A stretch of 64,000 nt of DNA from Acanthopleura granulata (GCA_016165875.1 JABBOT010000004.1:8842889-8906888), one strand, 5' to 3'. Positions 26,802 to 37,798 are shown, numbered from the stretch's first letter. Numbers and translations: made by a program. Notes: generated by a model from the letters alone, not told the origin.

Positions 26802-27010
26802 GTTGAGGTGAGACAAGAGGGGTGTTCTCGCGAAGTAACGCGGCTAAAGACATGATTTCGCAGTATGAGATAAAGCTGACTCGTTCGGAACTCCCTGGCC
26901 ATCAGAAATCCCCAAAAGTGTTCCAAGAGGAGACATGCTATGAAAATATCGTAAAATCTCATCTTTTGCCATGTTAGTTTGCGAGAGTGCACACCTTGTC
27001 TCCCCTCAAC
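26802..27010. mobile_element. Foldback element / MITE with long inverted arms
   Basis: The left end 'gttgaggtgagacaag' is matched by the reverse complement of the right end, 'gttgaggggagacaag'. Similarity continues inward ('ctcgcgaagtaac' against 'ctcgcaaactaac', then 'gctaaagacatga' against 'gcaaaagatgaga'). It extends with decay to within a few tens of bases of the centre. The whole 209 bases can therefore fold into one long imperfect hairpin. No transposase is encoded, so it is a non-autonomous foldback or MITE-type element. No clear target-site duplication was seen. Confidence 0.75.
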
Positions 27011-27408
27011 TAGTGTGAACTCATCCCAAAATGATGACTCGGCTTATTGAAATCTGCACTAAAAGATGATCAAGCCATTTCTTATGGGTTGCTCTTTCTT
27101 AATTATGAGTGGCATTTTAGAATAATATGGCAACAATAAAATACAAGTAACATTTTGTATGTACAATTTAATATGGAGCTTTTGGTGGACCAAACTATTA
27201 CCATCAGATATAAAGCCATGGGAAGAAGTTAGGCCATGCTCTCTGACCAATACTCATACTCCTGCATGATGAGGCATCGTAACTCCATGTAGTGTTTGGG
27301 ACACCTCATTGTCCAAGAAATGTAGTCCAATTGGGCTGAAGAAACCCTTTGGTGTGCTTTAAAGCTACAATTAAATTGGCCAGCTTGAACACAGCATAGA
27401 ACACTTAC

Positions 27409-27560
27409 GTCTCCAGGAAGTGGGCAAGTTCTGGAAGGAGCAAGAGGGGAAACCAGTCACTGCTTTTGACACAATCAGAGACGCCAAGACGGTCTCGTTT
27501 CGATGAACGGCTTGATCTACCGCAGTGGCATTCCGCCAATCACCTATTTTTACCACTTGC
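27409..27560 (-). other. Orphan coding-like block
   Basis: On the minus strand a frame is open between a 'gtgacttatag' acceptor and a consensus 'GGAGAC|gtaagtg' donor. It reads QVVKIGDWRNATAVDQAVH and then GFPSCSFQNLPTSWRR. GC content is clearly higher than the flanks. The plus strand is also open in part (EVGKFWKEQEGKPVTAFD, stop after VSFR), so the coding strand is uncertain. It could be an exon of an unknown gene or a fragment of a mobile-element gene. No family recognised with confidence. Confidence 0.35.
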
Positions 27561-29527
27561 CTATAAGTCACCCCAAACACTCCGTGGATACAAAGAAGTT
27601 CAAAATAATGAATTATTTACAGTCTGGAAGCTACAAGTTGATTTTCTAATGCCTTCTTTCGATGCTGTGCCAAGTCAATCTATGTAAGACTGAGAATCTT
27701 CTACACAAATCATGCATATTTTCCCACTGTAGGGAGCCTTTGTGATAGAAAAAAATTCACTTACAAGCGCTACGTCTCATTAAAGGATGAGTTTGTTTCC
27801 TTTCTTTCCCACTGTAACTGTTTTAAGTCCAGCTGGCTGAAAGGTGATTGATTTTGTGGATTTAGGCAGGAAAAAGTGCAACTTTTGCTCTAAGTGACCA
27901 TGAATTTTCAGCAAACATCTACCTTGTTTAGCAAATGTATACCTTACCTAGTTATTTGTTCAGATTGGTTCCATATGGAAATTTTGAAGCACATCATAGC
28001 TATAAGAATATACATCCATTATTTTAGTTTCTATAACAATGAATGATTGAGGGTAATAATATTAGTTAAACTCTTCAAATAACCTCACCCCCTTTTAAAG
28101 ATGCTATTGTATAATACGGTCTGGTAAGTAAAGCTGTAAGCATTTCATAAAGGAAGTCTGGATTCAAGGAATTGATGAGCTTTTGCATTATCAGCTCCTC
28201 ATTTGATGTAAACCTTACAGGTATTTGCATTTAAGGCTCAACTCATTATGGAGCCACTCAGTGGAAAACTGTGTTCGGTTGAAGGAACAGCTGTTGTCTA
28301 ATTGTGTTCGTTACTGTCATGTCTAATAATTGTCGTCAACATAATTGACTAAATATGTTTTCCTGAAGAATAGGGTTAGATGTGGATATACATGTAGCAC
28401 CTTGTGTGTGGAACATGGGCTTAAGATACAAGAATTAGCTTGGTCTCTTCAGTATGCAATTTTTACAGATTGTTTCGTAGAAATGTTTGCAGAATTTGCA
28501 GATATTCAGTGGGCTTTGAAATTGGTTTGGAATTTTGATTTTCATTTGTAGTGGCAATATAAGCAGTCATGAAGGGTTATTGGGATGCTTAGACGGTCTC
28601 AGATAAAACTCACCATATGGACTGCCAATCACTTCACTGAACAAATATATATATATAGTACTCACAATGACACTAAGTATTTCGCTTGAGTGTATCCCAT
28701 GTGTGGGATTAGTCTCCTTAGTGTGTCTAAACACCTGGTTTGGCATTCATCTTGTAGGCTTGAAGTTTTAGGTAGCCATTAGATTGGTTGTGTTTCTTTT
28801 CAACACAAAGTTACAATGGAACAAAATCTCAGCAGAAATGAGCTGTTGTATAGGACAAATGGTCCATTTGATTACATATGTTTGGTTAGGGCTTCTTTAT
28901 TCTGATGTCTATTATAAGTATCTTCTCTGAGCTCTGGTTCTACTTCATGGATATCACTAGCTTTCGTGTAGTTTAAGTATGAGGTGTTTTCTTATTTGTG
29001 TACTATAATGGAGACATTTGTAATAGCTGGAAACATGATTGTTTTCATTACATGCTGGAGTACTGCCACTTTGTCACTGAATGCTTTTAAATATACTTCA
29101 TGTAGACAACATTATACATGCTGTAAAGCTTGTGACCGCAATTCTGTTTGAGAGAATACATATGGAAGAAAATTAAATATTTACATCTGACAGTATTCCA
29201 GCCAGCTGAATTGTCTCCACTCTTTTTTTTTTTTCTCCCATATTTTTATTCCAGTTACACATACTTCACTAGAACGTCTGTATCTGTCTATCTTTGATAG
29301 TCTGATTCGGAGTTTAAATGTCCAGTATATACCCATCATTGAATTAAAAGCGATTCTTAAAATAAAAATGTGCTCTAATTTGTATGACTCTATCCCTACC
29401 TTGAAGAACAGGAGGTGCTAGCTCAAGACTGGACTTTGACTTTGAATTTGCATGTTCTCCCTCTCTCGCATATAATACTTTTGACAGCAGTTCCCACTAA
29501 GCAGCTAGCTATTCAACTGTGGCAAGC
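27561..29527. other. No gene seen
   Basis: AT-rich sequence without supported exons; a T run at 29223-29234. Confidence 0.4.
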
Positions 29528-29555
29528 CATTATTTAGGTAAAGATACAATAGGCA

Positions 29556-29990
29556 GTATCTCCATTACTCCCACACCTATAGGCTTTAAATGTAGCTTCA
29601 AATACTACACATACAGGCTTCAAAATTAATCTTTAAAACAAACTTCATATGGGCTATCATGTGCTATACATTGTTCACACCAGGGGGCGCCTCTGTGAAT
29701 AACTGTCTAATCTGTATCTCCATTAATACTACAAGTGCAGGCTTCAAATTTAGTCTATTAAACAAACTTCATATGGGCTAGTACATGATGTACATAGTTC
29801 GCAATTTCAACACCAAGGGGCGCCTGTTTGAATAAATGTTTAAATGACTGTTTACTCTGTATCTCCATTAATACTACACATACAGGCTTTAACTTAGTCC
29901 ATTAAACAAAGTTCATATGTTCTATCAATTGATGTACATAGTTCCCAATTCCAACACCAGGGGATGAGTCTGCGAATAAATGATGAGAAT
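29556..29990. repeat. Left array of the ~145-bp unit (3 copies)
   Basis: Three diverged units start at about 29556, 29714 and 29858. Each begins with 'tatctccattaatactac' and then 'acaggctt', and contains 'aacttcatatgggcta', 'gatgtacatagttc' and 'aacaccagggg' with a gcgcc block. The units are the reverse complement of those in the right array at 33327-34030. Confidence 0.9.
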
Positions 29991-30310
29991 GGCTCCTATC
30001 CATGACCTAATCACTAGTCTCAAGTACACCAAGTTAAATTCTGTAGTACTGAGATCAAGAAACGAGTGTAACACCTTCACCTCACCCCAGATAACTTCTA
30101 ACAGAGACTACAGATTTAAAGCTCCTGCTCATAACTGAGTATACAGACACAGCTGTTAAAGTGAAACAGGCAGGCGTTTGAGACTAAAATGAGTTGAAAA
30201 TGAGCAATAGGCTTTCCATTGAATTGATAAGTTTTTACAAGTCCCTTGGGCAACAGACATCTGGGCTTCTCACTTAAAGTCTTTATTTGTGTGCTCGAAA
30301 AAATTTATCT

Positions 30311-31790
30311 TTAAAGTGATTTCCAAGACCCCAGCTTGACAGAAGGCCAGGTAACTCTTTGCATTCTCCATGGATGTTCCGAGCCCGAAGGTCAAATTGA
30401 TGCTTGGTGGCTATAAACAAATCTCGCTCAAACAGTCTTGCAGGAACCAATTCCTAGCTCGACCCATGTTAAGCACACATACGACACTTCATTGTCACAT
30501 TGCAGCAACAACCTTTTCCCCGCAAACAGGAGACCCCAGAGTTTGAGGCTGACTACCATGGCCAACAGCTCCAAACAGTTAATGGTGAGGTTCTGACTTG
30601 CTGTATATTCCTGAAAGGCAAATTGACAAAATTCCCAGCCACAGATCCCCCCCCCCCCATCTTAGACATGCATCTGATGCCAGCATCGCATCAGGAAGGG
30701 ACCAGTCCTCTACCATCATCATGGAGAGCCCATTGTAGGTGGTAAAAAATTACTTCCACCACAGTAAGTCCTTTCTTACTGATGCAGGAATAGGGACAGG
30801 TTTTCCACTTTCCTGGACACAGCAAAGCCATGAGATGAGTCGCACACAAGCAGAAACAAAATCCAATTTCCCAAGAAGAGACTGAAGCTGAACCAATGTT
30901 GCACTGTCTAGGCTCAAGCAGTAATCAACAAGTGTTTGAATTTTCTAACAGTTTGTCTTGGGTTATTTCCAAGGCTGTTTTGTTGGTGTCGAACCACACA
31001 CCAACAAACTTCATTTGCATGGCAGGTGGGCAGCATTTATCCTGGGTGTCCTGAAGGCCACACTGTTCCAGAAAATCACCAAAGACTTTAAAGGCCATTT
31101 CAGCATTAGCAGGATGCTCAGCTCCAGCAGTGTCATCTATGTAGTTATCTGCTGACATGAAGACCACAGCTGATGTAATGCGTTGACAGATGTAGGCTAC
31201 TGAGTGAAGCCCCATGGAAAGAACAGTGTCCAAGAATATATACTCTCTCCACCAGAATCCCATTTGCTTCACATCCCCTGGATCAATAGGAATCTGTCTG
31301 TATGATTTCTTTAAGTCTTATTAAAACAGGTAGCATCCTACTCCTTTCTCTTAGATAATGTCCACAAGATCATCTACTGTGGGAAAGCTAAGTTTAACAC
31401 TTTCTCCTAGCTTTTGGTCTTTGCTGATTCCGTCATTAACACTGTCACCTCTTGGAAAACCAAGTTCAAAATCACACATCGTTTATTAAAGTTGGCTTTG
31501 GGAACAGAGTTCAGTGGTCAAAATTTTACTGGCTCACTAAAAGGATTTTTTTAAATGGTCCCAACACCCTCTGCGGAGAAAGCTCTACACCTTAGTGGCT
31601 GACCATGTCTTCTGAGAAATCTCTTGCCCTCTTGAGGTTTCCTACTGAGACATTCTGTTAGGTATGTCTCTTAATCTGAAAGCCTAAAGCCTGAAATTCT
31701 AATAAATCACAGATAATGTTGTCACTATATAACAGAAGACTTGATCTCCAAAATTCAATATCTAGCCCAGAGACCATGGGGATCCTACAT
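30311..31790 (-). pseudogene. Broken reverse transcriptase-RNase H (pol) of the DIRS-like element
   Basis: Read on the minus strand, the order is as follows. First comes a linker region (GLDIEFWRSSLLLYSDN). The RT fingers follow with KRCVILNL and SVNDGISKD, then FPTVDDLVDII and DLKKSYRQIPIDPGDV. The palm has MGLHSVAYICQRITSA, and the catalytic box is YIDDT (in NYIDDTAGAEHP). Next is MKFVGVWFDT, then the RT-RNase H connection (LQSLLGKLDFVSACVR, RKDLLWW). RNase H shows SDACL, CLELLAM and QCDN, carrying the acidic catalytic residues, and ends near DLRARNIHGE. The frame is broken by several stops and shifts. One shift lies at 30925-30960, and one at a 12-base G run (plus-strand C run, 30647-30658). 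The YIDDT-type box and layout fit DIRS/Ngaro elements rather than LINEs. Confidence 0.8.
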
Positions 31791-31836
31791 TGTTCAAAAT
31801 TGTATTTTTCAGATCTCAAAACAGCTTCATATATTC

Positions 31837-32178
31837 TTATATATATATATATTCTTGTTGGGCTGACTCCATCCACGAGCTAGTAATTGATAGTTCTGGG
31901 GACCTCTGAACTGTCATTTTAAAGTTATCAATATCTTGCCTGGAATGTTTTTGGGCATAAGATAAACATTTCCCTTTAGTTTTATCCCCAATACAAGTAC
32001 CACTTGTCTTATTGACATTATTTCTACATTCACCATCTTCATGTATCCCACTATTTTTAGGGACCACCTGTCTAACAGCTGCCACATCCTTTGTGGATTG
32101 TTTTGCCAAAAAAGACTTCCTCATATACTGGGGTACAAAGATGTCACACATTGGGTTGAGTTGGAAGCTGAAGTTCAC
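31837..32178 (-). pseudogene. Remnant frame between gag and pol
   Basis: A minus-strand frame of about 113 codons lies between the gag-like and RT parts. It shows no motif I recognise and ends in a TA-repeat stretch (31838-31851). It is probably the gag-pol junction or decayed N-terminal pol sequence of the DIRS-like element. Confidence 0.4.
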
Positions 32179-32224
32179 TAGTCATTTAGTGTCCTCGGTT
32201 TTGTACTGGCTCACGGATTATCAT

Positions 32225-33276
32225 TCAGGGTGCTCCAATCTGACCTTGGCCTTCAAACCAGCAAGCTGCACAAATGTGTTCCACTTGGCGAGACACCCCT
32301 CTGATAAAGGCCTGACGGCACATCCTTTTTTGAAACCAGACTTCATCATGTTCCTTCTTACCCCCAGCGGCCCCCACAGACACCCTCTGACGTGTGAATA
32401 CAGATGTCAAGTGGTGTTGGCATACATATTTAGCTAGTCTCCAAGTCTCTGGTATGATCTGACCAGCCTCGTAATCCTGTTTCGATCTGTTACAGCCATG
32501 CTGTGTAAAAGTGCAGCAAGGCCCTCCCACTCATACACACTCTGATAGTTGCCCATTTTTTGGAACATTGAGATTTTCACTTTCTTTTTTTCATCATTTG
32601 ATGCTAGTTGACCAGATATGATCTCCAATCCTCTTGCTACAAAGGTTTGAAAGGTTAAGTCTGCAAATTCTACATTTTTCCTGACATTCAAACTGCAAGG
32701 CAGCATGAGGCCAAAACCATGGGGAAGCATAACCTGTCTGCAGATTTATCCTAAATGCCTGTTTTCAGTTTCCTTTTAACTCTATGGGGTGCTGGCTACC
32801 TCTTGAGGACAGTACTCTTCAGAGGGACATCAAGAACTGTCATCTCCCAAATCAAGGTTACGAAGTCGATTGTGTACCACATCATTCAGTTTATCAATCT
32901 GCCGTAGGTCATGAATAATGACATGCTTAGCAGAAACATTACAAACACGAGGAACACTGGAGTGGCATTACTAGTACATGTACCTAAACCTGTCAGCAGC
33001 AACTGCGACATCAATTCCTTTGCTTCCCATAGAGCCTGCTGGATCTTTTTGCAGAGAAACTCTTTCTTGGTTCACCCTGGTCCTGTCACAATGTTGGCTA
33101 GCTTTCTGTTTGTCTTCTTCTGCATCTTCCAGCTGGAGATGTAACTGAATTAACTCTGGATCTTCATGCCCAGTGTCTTCTGCTAGGGGAGAGGATGAGG
33201 CAGACTGATGTGAATCCAATCCCATCCTCTCTTCTGTAACATCAGGACCCATAGACAGGAACAAGTTACACCCCAT
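32225..33276 (-). pseudogene. Broken gag-like region of the DIRS-like element
   Basis: The first frame (32971-33276) holds an acidic, coiled-coil-like run (LIQLHLQLEDAEEDKQKAS) followed by NQERVSLQKDPAGSMGS. A second piece around 32820-32930 reads IIHDLRQIDKLNDVVHNRL. A third (32434-32730) reads FQTFVARGLEIISGQLAS. After a frame change, a Cys/His region, GVSRQVEHICAACWFEGQG, lies near 32240-32300. This order (coiled coil, core helices, Cys/His motif) fits the first ORF of DIRS/Ngaro-type elements as I know them. Stops and frameshifts show it is not functional. Confidence 0.6.
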
Positions 33277-33317
33277 GTCTGCAATGTCCTCATTTTAGGC
33301 ACACAAAGTTCGTCCCA

Positions 33318-34062
33318 CTGATATCAAGCCTGTATGTGTGGTATATAATGGAGATACATAGTAGACAGTTATTCAGACAGTTATTCGCAGAGGTGCCCCC
33401 TTGTGATGGAATTGGGATTTATGTACATCACGTGATAGCTGATATGAAGTTTGCTTAATAGACTGTTTGAAGCCTGTATGTGTAATATTAATGGAGATAC
33501 AGAGTGGACAGTTATTTAGAAAGTTATTCTCAGAGACACACCCTGGTGTTGGAATTGCGAACTATGTACATCGTATGATATCTTGTATGAAGTTTTTTTA
33601 AAAGACTAAGTTTGAAGCCTGTATGTGTAGTATTAATGGATTTTCAGAGTAGACAGTTATTTAGAAAGTTCTTCTCAGAGACACCCCCTGATGTTGGGAT
33701 TGGGGACTATGTACATCACGTGATAGCCCATATGAAGTTTGTTTTATAGATTAATTTTGAAGCCTGTATATGTAGTATTAATGGATTTTCATAGTAGACA
33801 GTTATTCAAACAGTTATTTGAAGAGGTATCTCCTGGTAACATCAGAAGATAGCCCATATTGTGTTTGTTTAATAGACTAAGGTTGATGTCTGTATATGAA
33901 GTATTAATGGAGATACAGAGTAGACAGTTATTCAGAAAATTATTCTCAGAGGCGCCCCTGGTGTTGGAATCTTGTACATCATGTGATAGCCTGTATGAAG
34001 TTTGATGAATGTGCTAAACATGAAGCCTGCAGGGGTAGGAGTAATGGAGATACTGCCTATTA
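33318..34062. repeat. Right array of the ~145-bp unit (about 6 copies, inverted)
   Basis: Units begin with 'agcctgtatgtgtagtatta' at about 33327, 33470, 33616, 33761 and 33886, with a terminal partial unit at 34023 (spacing about 125-146 bases). Each carries 'agacagttatt', 'ggcgcccctggtgttggaat', 'tgtacatcatgtgatagcc' and 'gaagtttgtttaatagac'. They are the exact inverse of the left array. Confidence 0.9.
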
Positions 34063-34081
34063 TACCTTTATCGATATAATG

Positions 34082-35734
34082 ACTGGCTAATGAAATATCT
34101 AACCACTAACAAGCAGTAAGCAGTCGTGGAAAAGTTTGTAAGTAACTCACCAAAGGGAAGTGGTTTACATAGGTGACCTCAGTTTCTCCCCACCAATGAA
34201 GCTGATTGCCTTTATATTAGAAAAATATTCTTCAGGATGCCATTCAACAACATGTACCTAAAAAGGTGTAAATGATGTCTTCCTGCAGACAGTCGTTCTT
34301 GATTTCCTGCTAACTTTTTTTTGCTAGGGCATACCTGCATGGATATGTATTAATGTTGACATTACAGTTGTAGATCATTCCAGGAAGGCCTTATCTCACT
34401 GTTTTGTGGTCATTGCAGAAATGACTTGCCTTAGAAAAATCTTAACAGTGATAATATGGCATGGTGGTGTCTTTTAAGAGTGTAAATAGTTGATCTTCAG
34501 GTGCAAATGACCAGATTAAGAGGGTTCTCTGGTTGCACCGTTATTGTAAATTGATTGGTTTGCGCACGGATTGCCAGAGCCAGTAACTGGAATGTGAATA
34601 GAGGATCTTACCTAATAGCCATTTCACTATAGTACCAGAATAGCCTGAATTTCTCTGGCAACTTGCTTTTTTCTACCAGGATGATATCAGATCACCTCCA
34701 AATAACCCTGTGATCTGCCCCATGTAAACAACAGCAAAAAATAATCAGGAAAAATTAAAACTTTCATTGAAACCCAATCTGTTATACTCAGAATTTAAAA
34801 AAAAGTTTTAAGAATTATTTAGACCTTTTCAGAATTAGGAAGTTACAGAGAGCATGCAGTGTAGTGATTTTGAAAAGTGTTTAGTTGGTATGTAATTACA
34901 AGGTACTGTTTTGATGGTGACAGGATTTATTTTACAATTAAATATGGCAGGTGGTAAAACAGGCCAGTTTCACTTTATTATGATGGAATGAATGTAAAGG
35001 AAGCTTGTGTCTTTCTATGACATCTCAAGATATCTCTTACTCTGAGGCATAGGCCTTTTGTCCACATTCCAAGGGCTGCATCTAATCTGTTCAGAACGTC
35101 ATTATTTTCTCATTTTGTCACCAGATCATGTAATCAGTTCCTGGTTTTATTAAACAATAAAAAAAGTTATTGTCATTGAGAAGAGGTTATGGACAATTTC
35201 CCTTTTAGGTTTTTTACCTCATTATAATCGTGGCAGAAGATTATTTTGAATTCATGATGTGCAGGTGTGAATTTTAGGCTGGGGCTGATGCTTGCAGAGT
35301 AGGCTTAAGTTTGAAATCAAGTGAACCTTTAATCCATACAATAATACCTGTGAGTTGAGTTCTTTGTAGTTTATGCTATGCTTTTCTATGCTGAAGTTTC
35401 TTTTTCATCTGTATTTTCATATGTTTTTTATAATTTCTTTTGAAAATGAAAAACTTCTTTAATTCTAGAACAGTAATGGGCTTATTTTCATGATTACCTG
35501 ATAAATGAGTACACAGGCATACAGTATGTTTTAAATGTATGACACTGTTTTCCTCAGAAATATATGTTAATGTGTTATTCCAGCCTGTGACCTTGTACTC
35601 GTAAGCACCTGTATAGTATGATTATGCTGTAGTATGATGTTGAAAGGACTTGTGTGTGTATATATATATGTTGTTGTAGTTTCACCCTTATTTGTAAGTT
35701 TTTAAGTAATTAAGTTTTCTTTACAGAAATGGTG
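34082..35734. other. No gene seen
   Basis: AT-rich flank of the retroelement, with a short TG/TA run near 35650-35668. No exon supported. Confidence 0.4.
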
Positions 35735-36105
35735 TGTACACCTGAGTCTGTGGTATAGATGTGGTGTATGTGGGTAGCACCGCCCCACTCCATTTACACC
35801 TCAGCTTGAGGTATAGATGAGGTATGCAAGTTTTTCATAATGACTAAGGTGTAGTGTACTTCAAGTAGACATTAGCCATGCCAGTATTTAATTCACCTAC
35901 ACACTACATACTTTGAATGAGATCAACACAATATTATACCTCTTTATCTGAGGTACACCTCAGAATTTTTGAAAATTTCTTTGAACATGAATTGAGGTAC
36001 CTCTGATACACTTCAGTGACTTTGAAAAGCAAGATATACATTAGGTACACCTCAGGGACTTTGAACATTTTTGATGTTACACCACAGGGTAAAGGTGTGT
36101 ATACT
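35735..36105. repeat. Degenerate repeat built on 'gaggtacacctcag'
   Basis: Diverged units of about 45-50 bases carry 'gaggtacacctcag' and then 'ttgaa'. The clearest copies lie at 35950-36090; looser ones at 35735-35830 include 'acacctgagtctg' and 'acacctcagcttgaggtat'. The core TGAGGT-AC-ACCTCA is self-complementary. Confidence 0.65.
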
Positions 36106-36863
36106 TATATGTTTGTCCACCAGAATTTGTGAAAATCACATTGCTATTATGTGAAAGAAATAATCTTGATTACACACAGCAAGTTTATATATGAATAAAT
36201 GTGAAATATCCTTTGAAAATTTGGCATCTGTGGCGATGAGCCAACTGCTGACAGGATTCATGTTAGCCTAACTTGCAGGCCTTACAAAGGTGGTAAGGTT
36301 GATCTTACTAACAAAGGAAGTTTCGAATAAAAGATGCTGAAGCGACAGACTAAAAAGTGGACGTGGGTCGTGTTTTGTTAATAATTCATATAATGCGGGC
36401 AACAGAATAATGTTAATATTAAAGAAGGTTAATAAAACAATGCACACCAAGACTGCAACTCTTGATATAGGTGACTGGAAGTGATTCAGGAAGAAGTGGA
36501 ACCTGAAAGGTCAGAAATTTAAAACTTTATCTTACAGAAGATCTCTTAGTGCCTTACAATTCTCGTTTGAACTTCTGTAGATGTGGAAAGACCAATCACA
36601 CAGGTGAGTCTACTCTGATTTAGCAAATGATGAAGTCTGAATTATGAAGTCACTGAATCAGCAGTTATATGGCATCTTGCCAAAGGTTTCCTTAGTGTTT
36701 GAACTTAACCAGTAGGAAAGAAAACGCAATTGGTAAGTTGAGAAAAGTAATGTGTAAAGTAATGCATTGAGAAATTTAGCACTGTTGTTTATCTGTTTAC
36801 AGCTATGTGCTCTTTTGGGCATAAAAGGTGAAGCAAAACTCATACAGGGCTATGGAAACGCTG
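36106..36863. other. No gene seen
   Basis: AT-rich spacer between two minisatellite-like regions. Nothing supported. Confidence 0.4.
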
Positions 36864-37182
36864 TTGCTTTGTGGATCATTTCCTCCATACTGCTGCGTGG
36901 ACTGGCCCGTCTGTATGGCTTTGTTGAATAACCCTTCCCTATGGCTTTGTTCAATGGCTCTTCTATATCTTTTTGTGAATTGGCCCTTCAAATTGTTGTA
37001 CACATGTGGGGAGACCTCACTTCCATATTGCTTTGTGGATCAGCTCTTCCATATTGCTGTGTAGGCTGGCCCTTCTGTATTGCTTTCTTGACAGCCCTTT
37101 TGTGTTGCTTTGTTGATGGCCCTTCCATATTGCTTGGTATCGTTGCTCTTCTATATTTCTTTGTGAATTGGCCTTTTTATAC
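36864..37182. repeat. 26-bp minisatellite
   Basis: About 12 units of 25-26 bases follow the pattern 'tgctttgtggatcagctctt' plus 'ccatat'. One unit is 35 bases long. The protein-like open frames over it on both strands are repeat by-products (PFCIAF-type repeats), not genes. Confidence 0.9.
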
Positions 37183-37588
37183 TGCCGCAAAATAATGAAA
37201 ACCATATTTGGAATCAACATGACAGTGGCCTTTTAGATGATGCTTACTTTGTTAAAATGCCGTCTGTTCTTGTATTGAGAGTGCAAAAATTTTATTTAGA
37301 CCATTTTTATGGGTCTGTTGGTGAGAATCATCAGAGGACCATTGTAGAGGCATAAAAAAATGTGGAGCAATTTCCACAAGTGGTCTTACCAAAGTATTCG
37401 TTGTCATTGCTTTTTGAATGTGTGTTAGGGTCAAATATTAGCTTCCTTTGGTGATGTTTTCTTCATTATTTTGTTGGGCATTATATGCAATCATTATGCA
37501 TTGAATAAATCTTTTAATTATGGGTCAAGACAGGTTCGCTGTGGGACACCTCTTGAAATCGTTTGGAATATTATTATTATTATTATGT
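37183..37588. other. No gene seen
   Basis: Spacer between the 26-bp minisatellite and the orphan frame at 37589. It ends in an (ATT)n run at about 37570-37584, which on the minus strand is a (TAA)n tail. Confidence 0.45.
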
Positions 37589-37798
37589 TTAGTCCTCTCG
37601 TAAAATTGTAATATCTCCCTCTACTGAAGGTAGAGAATCCAAACTGGCTGTCTTGATAATGGACATATGAACCAACTTTTGACGTTTATTGTCTGTTGGC
37701 CAATCACGGGATTTAGCGGCCAGTTTGAATTTCATTGTTAAGCTTAAAAAATTTTCTTCTAACAAACGGGCATACTTGTCGGCTGGAAATTCCATTTG
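37589..37798 (-). other. Orphan coding-like frame with (TAA)n after the stop
   Basis: After an acceptor-like 'gggtcatccacctaacag' the minus strand is open for 69 codons, from MEFPADKYARLLEENFLSL to LPSVEGDITILRED, then stops. A (TAA)n run follows directly (37570-37584). A short 3' repeat tail of that kind is typical of some retroposed sequences. It may be the 3' end of a retrotransposon ORF or a retrocopy; a genuine last exon is also possible. I do not recognise the protein. Confidence 0.4.

Larger units (their letters stand above)
29528..34081 (-). mobile_element. DIRS/Ngaro-like retroelement between inverted tandem arrays
   Basis: The outer ends are matching inverted repeats. Left 'aataggcagtatctccatta' (about 29548-29567) is the reverse complement of the stretch at about 34042-34061. 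The match extends out to cattat/ataatg at 29528 and 34081, with weaker similarity further out. Inside lie inverted arrays of a ~145 bp unit, then a decayed minus-strand coding region: gag-like, reverse transcriptase and RNase H. The RT and RNase H motifs are of the DIRS/Ngaro tyrosine-recombinase type. No recombinase frame is visible in the roughly 320 bases left between RNase H and the left array. Stops and frameshifts are spread throughout, so it is dead. Inverted termini suit DIRS elements (established); multi-unit termini are unusual. Confidence 0.75.

Noticed and set aside
32012..32437. Longest plus-strand open frame nearby (141 codons)
   Set aside because: It is the opposite strand of the gag-like region of the DIRS-like element and shows no domain.
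36828..37195. Open frames of 78-84 codons on the plus strand
   Set aside because: They lie wholly over the 26-bp minisatellite and translate its repeat.
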